Shown here in pieces: positions 7,640-17,303 of a DNA stretch of 64,000 nt; the first letter of the stretch is position 1; each line of letters starts with the position of its first letter. This stretch comes from Lysinibacillus mangiferihumi (lineage in GTDB: Bacteria; Bacillota; Bacilli; Bacillales_A; Planococcaceae). The position numbers and the translations under genes are program-made. The stretch lies in NCBI RefSeq assembly GCF_003049665.1, contig NZ_PYWM01000001.1:1-64000 (forward strand), written 5' to 3'. The notes under the pieces were generated by a model, which saw only the letters and a program-made list of their open reading frames with translations, was not told where the DNA came from and did no database searches.

Positions 7640-8412
7640 GAGGAATGACTAAAGAAGATTTCTTTAAAATGTTTAAGAATCAATCTTATGTTAATCAGTT
7701 AAAAGAAATCCCACAAAAATTTAATGCGGTTCATAATGAAGAAACAAATACTAGTGAAATCACTATCTATGGTGTAATCGGTTCTTCATGGTGGAATGAT
7801 AGCTTTTCTGCTAGTGATATTGATCAGGCAATTAAAGATGCAGGTACCAATGACATTATTATCAACTTAAACAGTCCTGGTGGTGATGCGTTTGATGGTA
7901 TTTCTATTTTTAATCGCTTGAAACGTCATCAAGGAAAGGTGACGATCCACGTTGATGGTTGGGCATGTTCGGCAGCGTCTGTAATTGCAATGGCAGCAGA
8001 TGAATTAATTATGGAACTAGGCTCAATGTTTATGATTCATGAAGCCAGCAACATAATTTGGGGCACTAAAACTGCCATGCGAAAAGAAGCTGATGTACTT
8101 GAAGAATTAGAAGAAGGCATTATTGATATTTACATGACAAAAGCGAATGTAAGTAGAGAAGAAATTCGACAGAAGGTCGATGCTGAAACTTGGTTTAGTG
8201 CTAAAAAAGCAGTAGAAATTGGTTTTGCTACTAAAGCTGAAGGTACCGTAGAGGATCCTGTCGAGCCAACCAATTCAATTGAACAGAAACAACAAATCAT
8301 GAATGAATTGAAAAATATTTTAAAACCAAATAATCAAACGCAAGAGCCTGTTCCTACTTCTGCCACATCATCAACTGTGGATAGCCAGAAGAAGCGAAAA
8401 AGGTTCTTTTAA
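7636..8412 (+). CDS. ClpP-like head maturation protease
   Basis: 258 residues. The ClpP fold is visible: NLNSPGGDAFDG, the nucleophile Ser in WACSAAS (about residue 112) and the His in MIHEA (about 135). It digests scaffold and the capsid delta domain during HK97-type maturation. The C-terminal Lys/Arg-rich tail may bind the head interior. Order portal-protease-capsid is canonical. Confidence 0.9.
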   Translation: MRGMTKEDFFKMFKNQSYVNQLKEIPQKFNAVHNEETNTSEITIYGVIGSSWWNDSFSASDIDQAIKDAGTNDIIINLNSPGGDAFDGISIFNRLKRHQGKVTIHVDGWACSAASVIAMAADELIMELGSMFMIHEASNIIWGTKTAMRKEADVLEELEEGIIDIYMTKANVSREEIRQKVDAETWFSAKKAVEIGFATKAEGTVEDPVEPTNSIEQKQQIMNELKNILKPNNQTQEPVPTSATSSTVDSQKKRKRFF

Positions 8413-8439
8413 TTTACAAAAAAACGGAGGTAATCATAA

Positions 8440-9615
8440 ATGGTTATTAAATTAAATGGAAAAATGGAAAATTACAAAGAAAAACTAAATGCATATATGA
8501 CAGTTCGTGATGACGAAAATTCAACACAGAACCAAATCGACAATGCTTTTACTGATGCTATGAATGCATTGGCTGAAGATTTAACAGTTGAAATTAAAAA
8601 TCAAGCTGTAAGTGAAGCAGCGAATAAAAGTTTAGACTCTCAAATTCTACTATCACGTGGAAATGATGTTTTAACATCAGAAGAAAAGAAATTCTTCAAT
8701 GCAGTAGTTCAAGACGGTGGTTTTAAAGACGAAACAATCTTACCAGAAACAACTCAAGAACGTGTATTTCAAGATTTAACGAAAGCTCATCCTTTACTAG
8801 ATGCAATTGGTATTCAAGATTTAGGCGCAGCAACTAAATTTATTTATTCTGATCCAACAAAGGCTTACGCATGGAAAGAACTATTTGGTGAAATCACTGG
8901 GCAAGTAAATACAGCGTTCCGTGAAGAAAAAATTACTCAATTAAAACTAACTGCTTTTGCAGCTATTCCAAATGATATGTTGGAACTGGGACCAGAATGG
9001 GTTGAGCGTTATGTTCGTGAATTATTAGTAGAATCATATTCAGTAGGCTTAGAGTATGGCTATGTAAATGGTCGTGGTTCAGCTCATAGTGAGCCGGTTG
9101 GATTAATGAAAAATGTTGATGCAAATACAGGTGCTGTAACTGACAAGACATCATCAGGCACATTAACATTTGCTCCATCACAATATGGTGAAACAGTTAC
9201 AGGTGAGCTTTACAATGTTGTAAAAGCTTTATCTACAAATGAAAAAGGTGAATCACGAAAAGTAATGAACAAAATCGTGATGGTTGTAAATCCAGTCGAT
9301 GCAATTGGTGTACAATTCCGAAACACAATTCAAACAGCTAATGGACAATGGGTAACTTCATTACCTTATAACATCCAAACTGTTGAGTCGGAAGAGGTTC
9401 CAGTAGGAAAAGCACTATTCTTTATCAAAGGAGAGTACATTGCTGCAGTAGCTGGTGGTTATAAACTTAAAAAATTCGACCAAACATTAGCTATTGAAGA
9501 TGCGACTTTGTATACAATCAAACGTTTTGCAAACGGCCGTCCGCGTGATAACAAAACAGCTTTAGTATACGACTTGGATATTAAATTCACTGCTAGTGCA
9601 CCAGAGACTCCTTAA
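8440..9615 (+). CDS. HK97-fold major capsid protein
   Basis: 391 residues, ACGGAGG ribosome site. The first ~100 residues are helical and charged, consistent with a scaffold-like delta domain removed by the protease. The rest carries HK97-capsid features (HPLLDAIGIQDLG, LTAFAAIPNDMLELGPEW, GRGSAHSEPVGLM, RFANGRPRDNKTALV). Confidence 0.92.
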   Translation: MVIKLNGKMENYKEKLNAYMTVRDDENSTQNQIDNAFTDAMNALAEDLTVEIKNQAVSEAANKSLDSQILLSRGNDVLTSEEKKFFNAVVQDGGFKDETILPETTQERVFQDLTKAHPLLDAIGIQDLGAATKFIYSDPTKAYAWKELFGEITGQVNTAFREEKITQLKLTAFAAIPNDMLELGPEWVERYVRELLVESYSVGLEYGYVNGRGSAHSEPVGLMKNVDANTGAVTDKTSSGTLTFAPSQYGETVTGELYNVVKALSTNEKGESRKVMNKIVMVVNPVDAIGVQFRNTIQTANGQWVTSLPYNIQTVESEEVPVGKALFFIKGEYIAAVAGGYKLKKFDQTLAIEDATLYTIKRFANGRPRDNKTALVYDLDIKFTASAPETP

Positions 9616-9651
9616 TTAAAGGGGTCTTAATTCTTTATGAGGAGGGATAGA

Positions 9652-9846
9652 ATGGCACAACATAAAGTGGTTCGCCGTTTTAAGGAATTAAAACATGAAG
9701 GACATATTTATGAGGTTGGTGATAATTATCCTGTGGAGGGCAAGAAGGCGACTAAAGCACGACTTGAAGAATTATCGACCACAAAGAATAAATATCAAAA
9801 AATATTCATTGAGGAAGTCACAGAAACTCCTAAAGATAAGGAGTGA
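9652..9846 (+). CDS. small phage protein after the capsid gene
   Basis: 64 residues from the ATG behind AGGAGGG (an in-frame ATG at 9637 precedes the ribosome site). It is basic at the start and acidic at the end, with an EGHIYEVGDNYP turn of the kind seen in small head proteins in this position. No firm family. Confidence 0.6.
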   Translation: MAQHKVVRRFKELKHEGHIYEVGDNYPVEGKKATKARLEELSTTKNKYQKIFIEEVTETPKDKE

Positions 9847-9851
9847 TGAAT

Positions 9852-10145
9852 GTGGATGTTATTACGCAAAAAATCATAGAAGAGTTCAAACTACGAATGC
9901 GTTTAGGTGATGATGAAGACGACAATTTGAAGCGCATATTAAAGGCATCTCACGATGATTTACAGCGCATTTGTGGTGACTATGATATTAACACTCATGA
10001 AGTCTTTAAAGAGCTTGTATTCGAGCGTTCTCGCTATGTTTACAATGATGCACTTGAATACTTCCACAACAATTTTCTAACGCAATTAAACAACCTTAAC
10101 ATTGCAAAAGCACTTGAAAGTAGTGAAGTCGATGAAACAGTTTAA
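9852..10145 (+). CDS. head-tail connector protein (gp6-like)
   Basis: 97 residues. Helical, with LRMRLGDDEDDNLKRILKASHDDLQRICG, typical of the gp6-like connector ring that docks to the portal. GTG at 9852 is chosen because AAGGAG (9838-9843) sits 8 bases upstream; the in-frame ATG at 9846 would be only 2 bases away. Confidence 0.7.
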   Translation: MDVITQKIIEEFKLRMRLGDDEDDNLKRILKASHDDLQRICGDYDINTHEVFKELVFERSRYVYNDALEYFHNNFLTQLNNLNIAKALESSEVDETV

Positions 10146-10518
10146 ATACAACGAAAACAATCACAGCGGTTTGTATCGTCATCGAATTTTAATACGAAAA
10201 CGTACTTTGACTACAGATGAATTGCTACAAGAAATCGAAACGTTTGAGGACTACGGAAGCTATTGGGCCATGATTAAAACGCTAAAAGGTAGCGAAATAA
10301 TGGATGCCGGAAGAGAGCAAACAAAAGTCGAGAAGCGTTATGTGTTAAAGTATGCAAAATCACTAGATGAATTTATTGATAGTGAGCATACGAGTTTTGA
10401 AGTGATCCAGAATGGTGTTGTGTACGATGTTAAAAGTGCGCTTAATGATGATGACATGAACATTACTGTCACAATTGTTGTAGAAGGGCGGTCATCAAAT
10501 GGCAACAAATATAAATAA
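10132..10518 (+). CDS. head closure / head-tail adaptor protein
   Basis: 128 residues from ATG at 10132, overlapping the connector by 14 bases. The RHRILIRKR start, the EDYGSYWAMIKTLKG block and the beta-rich remainder fit SPP1 gp16-like adaptors that close the portal after packaging. A TTG at 10102 is in frame but has no ribosome site. Confidence 0.75.
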   Translation: MKQFKYNENNHSGLYRHRILIRKRTLTTDELLQEIETFEDYGSYWAMIKTLKGSEIMDAGREQTKVEKRYVLKYAKSLDEFIDSEHTSFEVIQNGVVYDVKSALNDDDMNITVTIVVEGRSSNGNKYK

Positions 10519-10858
10519 CCTTGCTGCTGAAATTAATCGCACTTTAAGAAACTATGCTCATGGTGTTGGAGAAGATATAGAAAAGGTTGCTGAAAAAGTA
10601 GCTAAAGAAGGCGCACAACAACTTAAAGCACGTTCTCCAGTTGGAGTAAGACATCGTTATGCTAAAGGTTGGAAAGCTAAAAAGATAGGTAAACAATGGG
10701 TCGTCCACAATATTGAATATCAGCTTACTCATTTACTTGAAAAAGGCCATGCAAAAGTTAGTGGAGGTCGTGTTCCAGCAAAAGTGCATATAGCACCAGT
10801 TGAGGATGAAATGATTGATGAATTTGTTCAAGGAGTAGAGGAGGCGATACGAGGGTGA
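10499..10858 (+). CDS. HK97 gp10-like tail completion protein
   Basis: 119 residues. KVAKEGAQQLKARSPV, RYAKGWKAKK and LTHLLEKGHAKVSGGRVPA are signature stretches of the gp10 family, which sits at the head-tail joint. It overlaps both neighbours, so the connector genes are translated as a coupled block. Confidence 0.85.
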   Translation: MATNINNLAAEINRTLRNYAHGVGEDIEKVAEKVAKEGAQQLKARSPVGVRHRYAKGWKAKKIGKQWVVHNIEYQLTHLLEKGHAKVSGGRVPAKVHIAPVEDEMIDEFVQGVEEAIRG

Positions 10859-11172
10859 CATTAACAGAACTTGCACGGAAATTAAAAGCACTTGGTTATC
10901 CTGTTACTTATTCACATTTTAAATCAGTACAAGCGCCTCCCTTCATCTGCTACTTAGTTGTGGACGGCGACACATTTAGTGCAGACAATACAGTTTTATC
11001 CAAAGTTACTTATGTAGATATAGAATTATATGTAGTAGATAAAGATTTGATTGCTGAGAAAAAAATAGAAGATATGCTAAAAGAAAATGAACTCCCTTGG
11101 TCTTATGATGAAATATTCATCAAAGATGAGGGAGTTTTTAAATGCACATATTCAATTACTTTAATTAATTAA
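10855..11172 (+). CDS. tail terminator / minor tail protein
   Basis: 105 residues from GTG overlapping the gp10-like gene by 4 bases. The order and the pattern (PVTYSHFKSVQAPPFICYLV, then a beta strand-helix C-terminus) fit tail-terminator proteins that cap the tail tube below the head. Confidence 0.7.
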   Translation: MTLTELARKLKALGYPVTYSHFKSVQAPPFICYLVVDGDTFSADNTVLSKVTYVDIELYVVDKDLIAEKKIEDMLKENELPWSYDEIFIKDEGVFKCTYSITLIN

Positions 11173-11189
11173 AAGGAGCGATTAACACT

Positions 11190-11813
11190 ATGAAAGAAAA
11201 CAAATACCCAATGTTAATGCCACTAGATATTCAAATGTTTGGTGAAAATAAAGTACGTTTTGGCTTAAAGAATGTTCACTATGCGGTAGCTACAGAAGGA
11301 GCCGGTGGGAAATTAACATACGGAACACCAGAACGTTACCCTGGTGCAGTTTCATTAAGTCTGGAACCGCGAGGAGAAACATCGGAGTTTTATGCTGATG
11401 ATCGTGTTTATTACGCAACAACGGTAAATAACGGATACGAAGGCACATATGAAGCTGCTGAACTACCTTTGAAGTTCCGTGTAGATGTAATCGGAGATCA
11501 ATTAGATGAAACTACAGGTGTACTTACTGAAACGGCAAATTCAAAACCGAAAACAATTGCGTTAATGTTTGAGTTTGATGGTGATGTAAAAGCTACACGT
11601 CATGTATTATATAACGTTACTGTGAGTCGTCCTGGTACATCAGGTGAGACAAAAACAGAATCAACAGAGCCAACTACACAAGAATTATCATTCATTGCTG
11701 CACCAACTGTAGATGGTGTCGTTAAGCGTGCTACAACTGGCACAACAACACCTGAAGTTTATGATGCATGGTATACAAAAGTATTTGAACCGACAGTAGT
11801 ACCAACACCTTAA
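11190..11813 (+). CDS. major tail tube protein, phi13 type, with Prp-like N-terminal motif
   Basis: 207 residues, AAAGGAGCG ribosome site. VRFGLKNVHYAVATE, GAVSLSLEPRGETSEFYADD and GYEGTYEAAELP are typical of phi13/TP901-1-type tail tube proteins. The first 17 residues are an extension ending LDIQMF-G. This matches the cleavage motif of L27 (LDLQLF-A in this genome), which is cut by the host protease Prp. A mature protein starting at about residue 18 is therefore possible. The motif is seen; the cleavage is inferred. Confidence 0.85.
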   Translation: MKENKYPMLMPLDIQMFGENKVRFGLKNVHYAVATEGAGGKLTYGTPERYPGAVSLSLEPRGETSEFYADDRVYYATTVNNGYEGTYEAAELPLKFRVDVIGDQLDETTGVLTETANSKPKTIALMFEFDGDVKATRHVLYNVTVSRPGTSGETKTESTEPTTQELSFIAAPTVDGVVKRATTGTTTPEVYDAWYTKVFEPTVVPTP

Positions 11814-11834
11814 TAAATTGTGGAGGGCAAATAG

Positions 11835-12191
11835 ATGGAAATTACATTAACGATAGATGATAAACAAGTGAAATTTAAATCAAATGGCGCTGTAACTAAA
11901 CGCTATAAAATGCAGTTTCAGCGTGACTTTTTTACAGATATAACAAGTTTCGGACTTGCTATTGCAAATGAAGATATTAAGTCTAAAAATGATGGAATTT
12001 CAATGGAAATAATGCGTAAGATTGATTTTGATTTATTCCTAGATATTGCTTGGGTTTTTGCTAAAACAGCAGATAATACAATCCCAGACCCATTAACTTG
12101 GCTAGATGGATTTGACACATTTCCAATTATGGAGATTTTTCCAGATTTACAGGATCTAATCGCAAGTACAATTAGTTCTAAAAAAAAATAG
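11835..12191 (+). CDS. tail assembly chaperone gpG
   Basis: 118 residues following AATTGTGGAGGGC. It lies between the tail tube and tape-measure genes, and its last codons run through nine adenines (12180-12188) before TAG. These are the classical features of the gpG/gpGT chaperone pair that coats the tape measure during tail assembly. Confidence 0.85.
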   Translation: MEITLTIDDKQVKFKSNGAVTKRYKMQFQRDFFTDITSFGLAIANEDIKSKNDGISMEIMRKIDFDLFLDIAWVFAKTADNTIPDPLTWLDGFDTFPIMEIFPDLQDLIASTISSKKK

Positions 12192-12403
12192 ATGATGAGG
12201 GTACGTCTTCAAGGGAACCAATATCCACAGAAACGTACCTTTATTTATGCAAAGAATGTGGGCTAGAACACGATGACTTAGAAACGATGACCATAGGTAT
12301 GACACTTGATTATATTGAATCATACTTAGAAATGAAAAATCCAAATAAAAAGGAAAAGAAAACTGTTCGTAAAGCATCACAATCAGATTTCGATTCTTTC
12401 TAA
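12188..12403 (+). CDS. gpT extension, made by -1 frameshift from gpG
   Basis: Reading slips one base back in the A9 run, then continues for 71 codons to TAA at 12401-12403 without a start codon of its own. The part contains CKECGLEHDDLETMTIGMTLDYIESYLEM, typical of the T domain. The fusion (about 118 + 71 residues) would be the minor gpGT chaperone. A +1 route gives no comparable frame. Confidence 0.8.
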   Translation: MDDEGTSSREPISTETYLYLCKECGLEHDDLETMTIGMTLDYIESYLEMKNPNKKEKKTVRKASQSDFDSF

Positions 12404-12431
12404 CACTTGTCTTTTGGACAGGTGTTTTTTA
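12403..12431 (+). terminator. hairpin terminator between gpGT and tape measure
   Basis: ACACTTGTC pairs with GACAGGTGT (one G-U) over a 5-base loop and is followed by TTTTTATTTG. It overlaps the gpT stop. Partial read-through would set a low tape-measure level relative to the tube protein. Confidence 0.7.
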
Positions 12432-12456
12432 TTTGTTCAAAAGGTAGGTGAAGTTG

Positions 12457-15400
12457 ATGGCAAACGGCCGCATTAAAGGAATCACGATTGAATTAAATGG
12501 TGATACAACAGGGTTAACCGACGCCTTAAAGGATGTTAATAAAGAAAGCAGTAAAGTTACAAGTGAATTAAAAGAAGTAGAAAGAGCATTAAAATTTGAT
12601 CCAAGTAACACGGAATTGATTGCACAAAAACAACAACTCTTAGCGGAACAAGTTCAAAATACAAGTCAGAAATTAGATGTATTAAAGCAAGCACAGCAAC
12701 AAGTAGAACAACAATTTGCTAATGGTGATATTGGTGCTGAACAGTATCGAGCATTTCAACGTGAATTAGCAACAACAGAGGCATCACTTAGATCATTACA
12801 AGGCCAAATGGATTCAACAACTCAAAACTATGATAGTTTGAGAAATGCTAATAGAGATTTACAAACGTTTTTTGACGCTACAGGTACAACGGTAAATGAT
12901 TTCTCAGATGTATTAGGTACTCGTTTAACAAATTCTATTCGTGAAGGTACAGCAAGCACAGATCAAATTAATAGAGCGTTGCAAATAATGGGTAGACATG
13001 CATTAGGTGCCGGTGCTGATATTGAAAGGATGCAAGACTCATTAAGAAATGTTAATGAATCTGGATTACAGGGTGTTAGAAATGAATTTGCTCAAATTGC
13101 AAATGCTGCTGATGACGCTGGAGATTCAGTAAATGGCTTCGGAGAGAAGCTTAAAGGAGTTGCCGCAGGATTAGTTGTAGGTGGTGGACTTGTTGTTGCA
13201 ATCCAAGAAGCTTTAGATGTCGCGAGTTTGAATACCAATATTGAAATCTCAATGGGTATTAAAGGTGGAGATGCTGAAGCAGTAAGAAAAAGCATTAATG
13301 ATGTAACGGCAGCAATTGGAGATGAAGAAGCTGCTTATGAAGGTGTCAGAAGACAAATGACTCTTAATAAAAACGCTTCTATGGAAACTAACCAGAAGAT
13401 TATCGAAGGTGCTTCAATGATTAGTCGTGCCTATAAAGAGGTTGATTTCAAAGAGCTCATTCAAGAATCACATGAAATTGGTAAAGAGTTAAAAATATCT
13501 CAACAAGATGCATTAGGTTTAGTTAATCAATTGCTTAAGATTGGATTTCCTCCTGAACAATTGGACATTATCGCTGAATACGGAGCGCAACTTCAAAGAG
13601 CAGGATACAGTGCAGAAGAAGTACAAGCAATTATGGCTGCAGGCGTTGATACTGGAACTTGGAATATTGATAACCTTTTAGATGGTCTGAAAGAAGGTCG
13701 TATTAAAGCGGCTGAATTTGGTCAAGGCGTAGATAAGGCTACAAAAGAAGCAATTGCAGGCACTAATATCTCAGCGAAAGAGTTAGAAAAATGGGGGCAA
13801 GCAGTAGCCAAAGGCGGAGAACAAGGGAACAAAGCGTTTCAAGATATGACCAAAGAGTTAATGGCCATTGAGGATAAAACAAAACGCAATGAAATTGGTG
13901 TGAAACTATTTGGTACTATGTGGGAAGACCAAGGAGAGAACATTGCCGCAACTATTCTTAACATGAGTAACCATTTAAAAACTGCTAATGATATGCAAAA
14001 GCAACTTAATAGCGATACAGATAAATTAAAAGCTGATCCTGCTTATAGATTAGCTGAAGCGATGAACAGTATTAAGCAATCGTTAGCTCCTGTATTAGCA
14101 GATTTAGCAGAAATGGTCGCAACTACAACCGACTGGATAGCAGAGAACCCCAAAATTACGGCATCTCTTGTTGCTATCGCAGGTGTTATTGGAACACTAG
14201 TTGCCGCATTCGCTACATTAATGCCTGCCATAGGGTCACTAATAAGCATACTAGGTGGTGGCGCTACAGCCGCGGGATTATTTGGTGGGGCACTTACAAT
14301 TTTAACAGGTCCAGTAGGTCTTACAATCGCTGCTATAGCAGGTTTTACAGCTGGTGTAGTTTTGTTATATAAAAAGTGGGATGAATTTAGAGAATTATCT
14401 CCAGCTATACAAGGAGCAATTGCTATGATTGCACCGGGAATTGTTGCTGTTACAGGTGCAATAAAGGCTGTTCAAGGAGCAATGAGTCCAGCTATAGAAA
14501 GTGTAGATTTGTTTGGAACAGGGGTTTCAGAAGCTACTCAAAAGGCCCTTGGTGCATTTATGAACTTATCTGAACAAGCTACAGTTTCACTTAATCAATT
14601 AGCATGGTCAGGCGCAATAGTAACGCAAGATATGGCAACAAACATTATAGGAATCTATAATCAAATGGGGCAACAAGTTCTTGCAGAAATGCAAAAAGAT
14701 CATGCTGAACAACTCACTACTATGCAAAACCACTTTGCTAATTCAAAAGCTTTAACAGAGCAAGAAGAACAGCAAATTTTAACTAATATGCAAATGAAGC
14801 AAGCTGAAAAAGAGCAACAAATTAGTGAAGGTCAAGCACGAATTACCGAAATCTTAAATACTGCAAAAGAACAAAAACGAGCTATTACTGATGCAGAACA
14901 GCAAGAAATTAATCGAATTCAACAAACTATGACAACTAATGCAATTAGATATCTTACAGAAAACGAACAAGAACAAAAAGTAATATTAGAGAGGCTTAAA
15001 AATGATGCTTCAAATATAACTGCTGAACAAGCTGCTGAGGTTGTGCAAAATTCAAAAAAACAAAAAGATGAAGTTGTACAGGAAGCAGAGGATCAGTATA
15101 ACAAAACACATGCAGAAATTACGAAACAACGAGATGAACTAGGTACTATTAGCGCTGAACAAGCTGATAAGTTAATTGCAGAAGCTGAAAGGCAACGCGA
15201 GGAAACAGTAAGGAATGCAGAAGATATGCACTCTAAAGTTGTTTCAGAAGCTAAAACACAAGCTGGAGAACATGTTGAACAGGTCAACTGGGAGACGGGT
15301 GAAATATTATCTAAATGGGAAGTATTTAAAAATGATGCAACAAAAAAATGGGATGAAATAAAAACTAACGCATCGAAAAAATGGAACGAAATAAAAACTG

Positions 15401-17289
15401 ATACTATTTCGAAATGGGAAGAAATAAAAGCTTGGCCGGGTAAGAAAATAGAAGAAATGAAATCAGCAGTTGAAAAGAAAATGGTAGAAGTCAAAACTAC
15501 GATTGAAAAAAAGTGGGATGACGCTAAAAAAGTCTTTAAAGCTGATAGTCTACTCCAAATAGGTAAGGACATCATCAACGGGCTAATAAAAGGTATCGGT
15601 GATAAATTCGGTGGCGTACAAACTAAAATTGAAGAATTAGCTAGTAAAATTCCTGATTGGGCTAAAAAGATATTAGACATTCATTCTCCGTCCCGTGTTA
15701 TGGCTGAAGTAGGTATGTGGACAGGTGAAGGTCTAGCGCAAGGTATCGAATCTACTTATGGTCGTAATGAAAGCGCGATGAAAGAACTTGGACAACTACT
15801 AATTGATACAACAAAGTCTAACCAAGCTGAAGTAACTAAGATAGCAGATGAAGCTGAAAAAGAGCGGACTAAAATTCAACAAGATGCGGCTAAAAAGAAA
15901 CTTGAAATTGAAAATAAATTAGGTGTAGATCTTAAAAAAGCAAACAACGCAATAAGCGCTAAGAAAAAAGGTGCTACAGCAAATGACAACATCAAGATTC
16001 AACAATTAAAAGAAAATGCGAATGCAAAACTTTTAAAGCTTGAACAAGATACACAAGAAAAATTAAAGAAGGTCAATGACAAAGCTTGGTCTGATATGGT
16101 CAAAAAAGAGGAACAAGCGTCTGGTGAGCGATTGAAGGTTCTTAAACAATACATTGCTGACAAAGATTCATCAAACGAACTTTCATTAGCTACTGAACAA
16201 CACATTTTAGAACAGTCATTAAAGCTGTTTAAAGATGGAACAGCAGAGAAAATCGAAGTTCAAAAAATGTATAAAAAAGTGACAGAAAGTATCAACAAGG
16301 AAAAAGAGTCCATTGATAAAACTTACGTTGATAATGTTAAAAAATTAAATGATGATTATATCAAAGAAGAAGAACGATTAACTAAGGTTTATGAAGACGA
16401 ATTTCAAAAACGAAGAAATGCGTACTATTCATTTGCAGGTTTATTCGATGAGGTTCAGAAACGAGATGTTACTGGTGCCACTCTTATTGCTGCTTTACAG
16501 TCGCAAGTTACGGCTTTTGAAGATTGGCAGAAGAATATAGCGAGTCTTGCTTCAAAGGGCATTAATGAAGGGCTACTGGCTGAACTACAAGCAATGGGTC
16601 CTAAAGCCGGTGCAGAGATAGCAGCATTAAATACTTTGACAGAGGAACAATTAGCCGAGTACACAGGACTGTGGAAGACAAAGAATGAACAAGCGCGGAT
16701 ACAAACTGAATCAGAGCTTACAGAACTTAAACAAAATACAGAAAAACAAATCAATGAGTTAAAAACAAAAACTGCCGAACAGTTACGTATTTATCAAAAT
16801 GAGTGGCGTAACAGCATGATTGCATTAAAAGGAAATGTAAAAACGGAAATGGCTGAAATGCCTAACATTGGTGTTTATGCTGTCAGTGGTTTAATTGAAG
16901 GAATGATGTCTAAGCAAGGGGATTTGTTGAATGCTGCACAATCACTTGCTGCTATTGTTTCAAGTGCATTTGCGTCTGCATTAGATATTCATAGTCCATC
17001 ACGTGTTATGCGTGGTTATGGTGTGAATATTGGTGAAGGGCTTGTATTGGGTATCAATGATATGGTTGGTAAAGTTGAAGGAGCTACTAGACGATTAGCT
17101 AAAGCTGTAACTGACAAATCAAATAGTCCATTACCAAACAATTCAGTGTCATCCACAACAACAAATAAAACAGAGAACAATACAGAAAACCATTACAACT
17201 TTACTGTAAATAGCCCTAAACCACTTGATCCATACGAAACATCTAGATTAAATAAAAATGCATTAAAGGAAATGGGATTACAGATTTAA
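12457..17289 (+). CDS. tail tape measure protein
   Basis: About 1,610 residues from the ATG 6 bases after AGGTG. It starts GRIKGITIELNGDT, typical of this family. Long coiled-coil stretches (residues ~20-110, ~760-1050, ~1150-1500) flank a hydrophobic central part (about residues 560-650). The motif DIHSPSRVM occurs twice (near 15,677 and 16,984), each followed by GEGL..GI. The protein sets tail length, about 0.15 nm per residue in related phages, so a tail of roughly 240 nm would be expected. Confidence 0.95.
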   Translation: MANGRIKGITIELNGDTTGLTDALKDVNKESSKVTSELKEVERALKFDPSNTELIAQKQQLLAEQVQNTSQKLDVLKQAQQQVEQQFANGDIGAEQYRAFQRELATTEASLRSLQGQMDSTTQNYDSLRNANRDLQTFFDATGTTVNDFSDVLGTRLTNSIREGTASTDQINRALQIMGRHALGAGADIERMQDSLRNVNESGLQGVRNEFAQIANAADDAGDSVNGFGEKLKGVAAGLVVGGGLVVAIQEALDVASLNTNIEISMGIKGGDAEAVRKSINDVTAAIGDEEAAYEGVRRQMTLNKNASMETNQKIIEGASMISRAYKEVDFKELIQESHEIGKELKISQQDALGLVNQLLKIGFPPEQLDIIAEYGAQLQRAGYSAEEVQAIMAAGVDTGTWNIDNLLDGLKEGRIKAAEFGQGVDKATKEAIAGTNISAKELEKWGQAVAKGGEQGNKAFQDMTKELMAIEDKTKRNEIGVKLFGTMWEDQGENIAATILNMSNHLKTANDMQKQLNSDTDKLKADPAYRLAEAMNSIKQSLAPVLADLAEMVATTTDWIAENPKITASLVAIAGVIGTLVAAFATLMPAIGSLISILGGGATAAGLFGGALTILTGPVGLTIAAIAGFTAGVVLLYKKWDEFRELSPAIQGAIAMIAPGIVAVTGAIKAVQGAMSPAIESVDLFGTGVSEATQKALGAFMNLSEQATVSLNQLAWSGAIVTQDMATNIIGIYNQMGQQVLAEMQKDHAEQLTTMQNHFANSKALTEQEEQQILTNMQMKQAEKEQQISEGQARITEILNTAKEQKRAITDAEQQEINRIQQTMTTNAIRYLTENEQEQKVILERLKNDASNITAEQAAEVVQNSKKQKDEVVQEAEDQYNKTHAEITKQRDELGTISAEQADKLIAEAERQREETVRNAEDMHSKVVSEAKTQAGEHVEQVNWETGEILSKWEVFKNDATKKWDEIKTNASKKWNEIKTDTISKWEEIKAWPGKKIEEMKSAVEKKMVEVKTTIEKKWDDAKKVFKADSLLQIGKDIINGLIKGIGDKFGGVQTKIEELASKIPDWAKKILDIHSPSRVMAEVGMWTGEGLAQGIESTYGRNESAMKELGQLLIDTTKSNQAEVTKIADEAEKERTKIQQDAAKKKLEIENKLGVDLKKANNAISAKKKGATANDNIKIQQLKENANAKLLKLEQDTQEKLKKVNDKAWSDMVKKEEQASGERLKVLKQYIADKDSSNELSLATEQHILEQSLKLFKDGTAEKIEVQKMYKKVTESINKEKESIDKTYVDNVKKLNDDYIKEEERLTKVYEDEFQKRRNAYYSFAGLFDEVQKRDVTGATLIAALQSQVTAFEDWQKNIASLASKGINEGLLAELQAMGPKAGAEIAALNTLTEEQLAEYTGLWKTKNEQARIQTESELTELKQNTEKQINELKTKTAEQLRIYQNEWRNSMIALKGNVKTEMAEMPNIGVYAVSGLIEGMMSKQGDLLNAAQSLAAIVSSAFASALDIHSPSRVMRGYGVNIGEGLVLGINDMVGKVEGATRRLAKAVTDKSNSPLPNNSVSSTTTNKTENNTENHYNFTVNSPKPLDPYETSRLNKNALKEMGLQI

Positions 17290-17303
17290 AAGGGGGCTAG
17301 AAC

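Noticed and set aside
15093-15680. 195-codon minus-strand open frame
   Set aside because: It lies wholly inside the tape-measure coiled coil. The serine/phenylalanine/isoleucine-rich translation is the usual shadow of a lysine/glutamate-rich frame, and there is no ribosome site.
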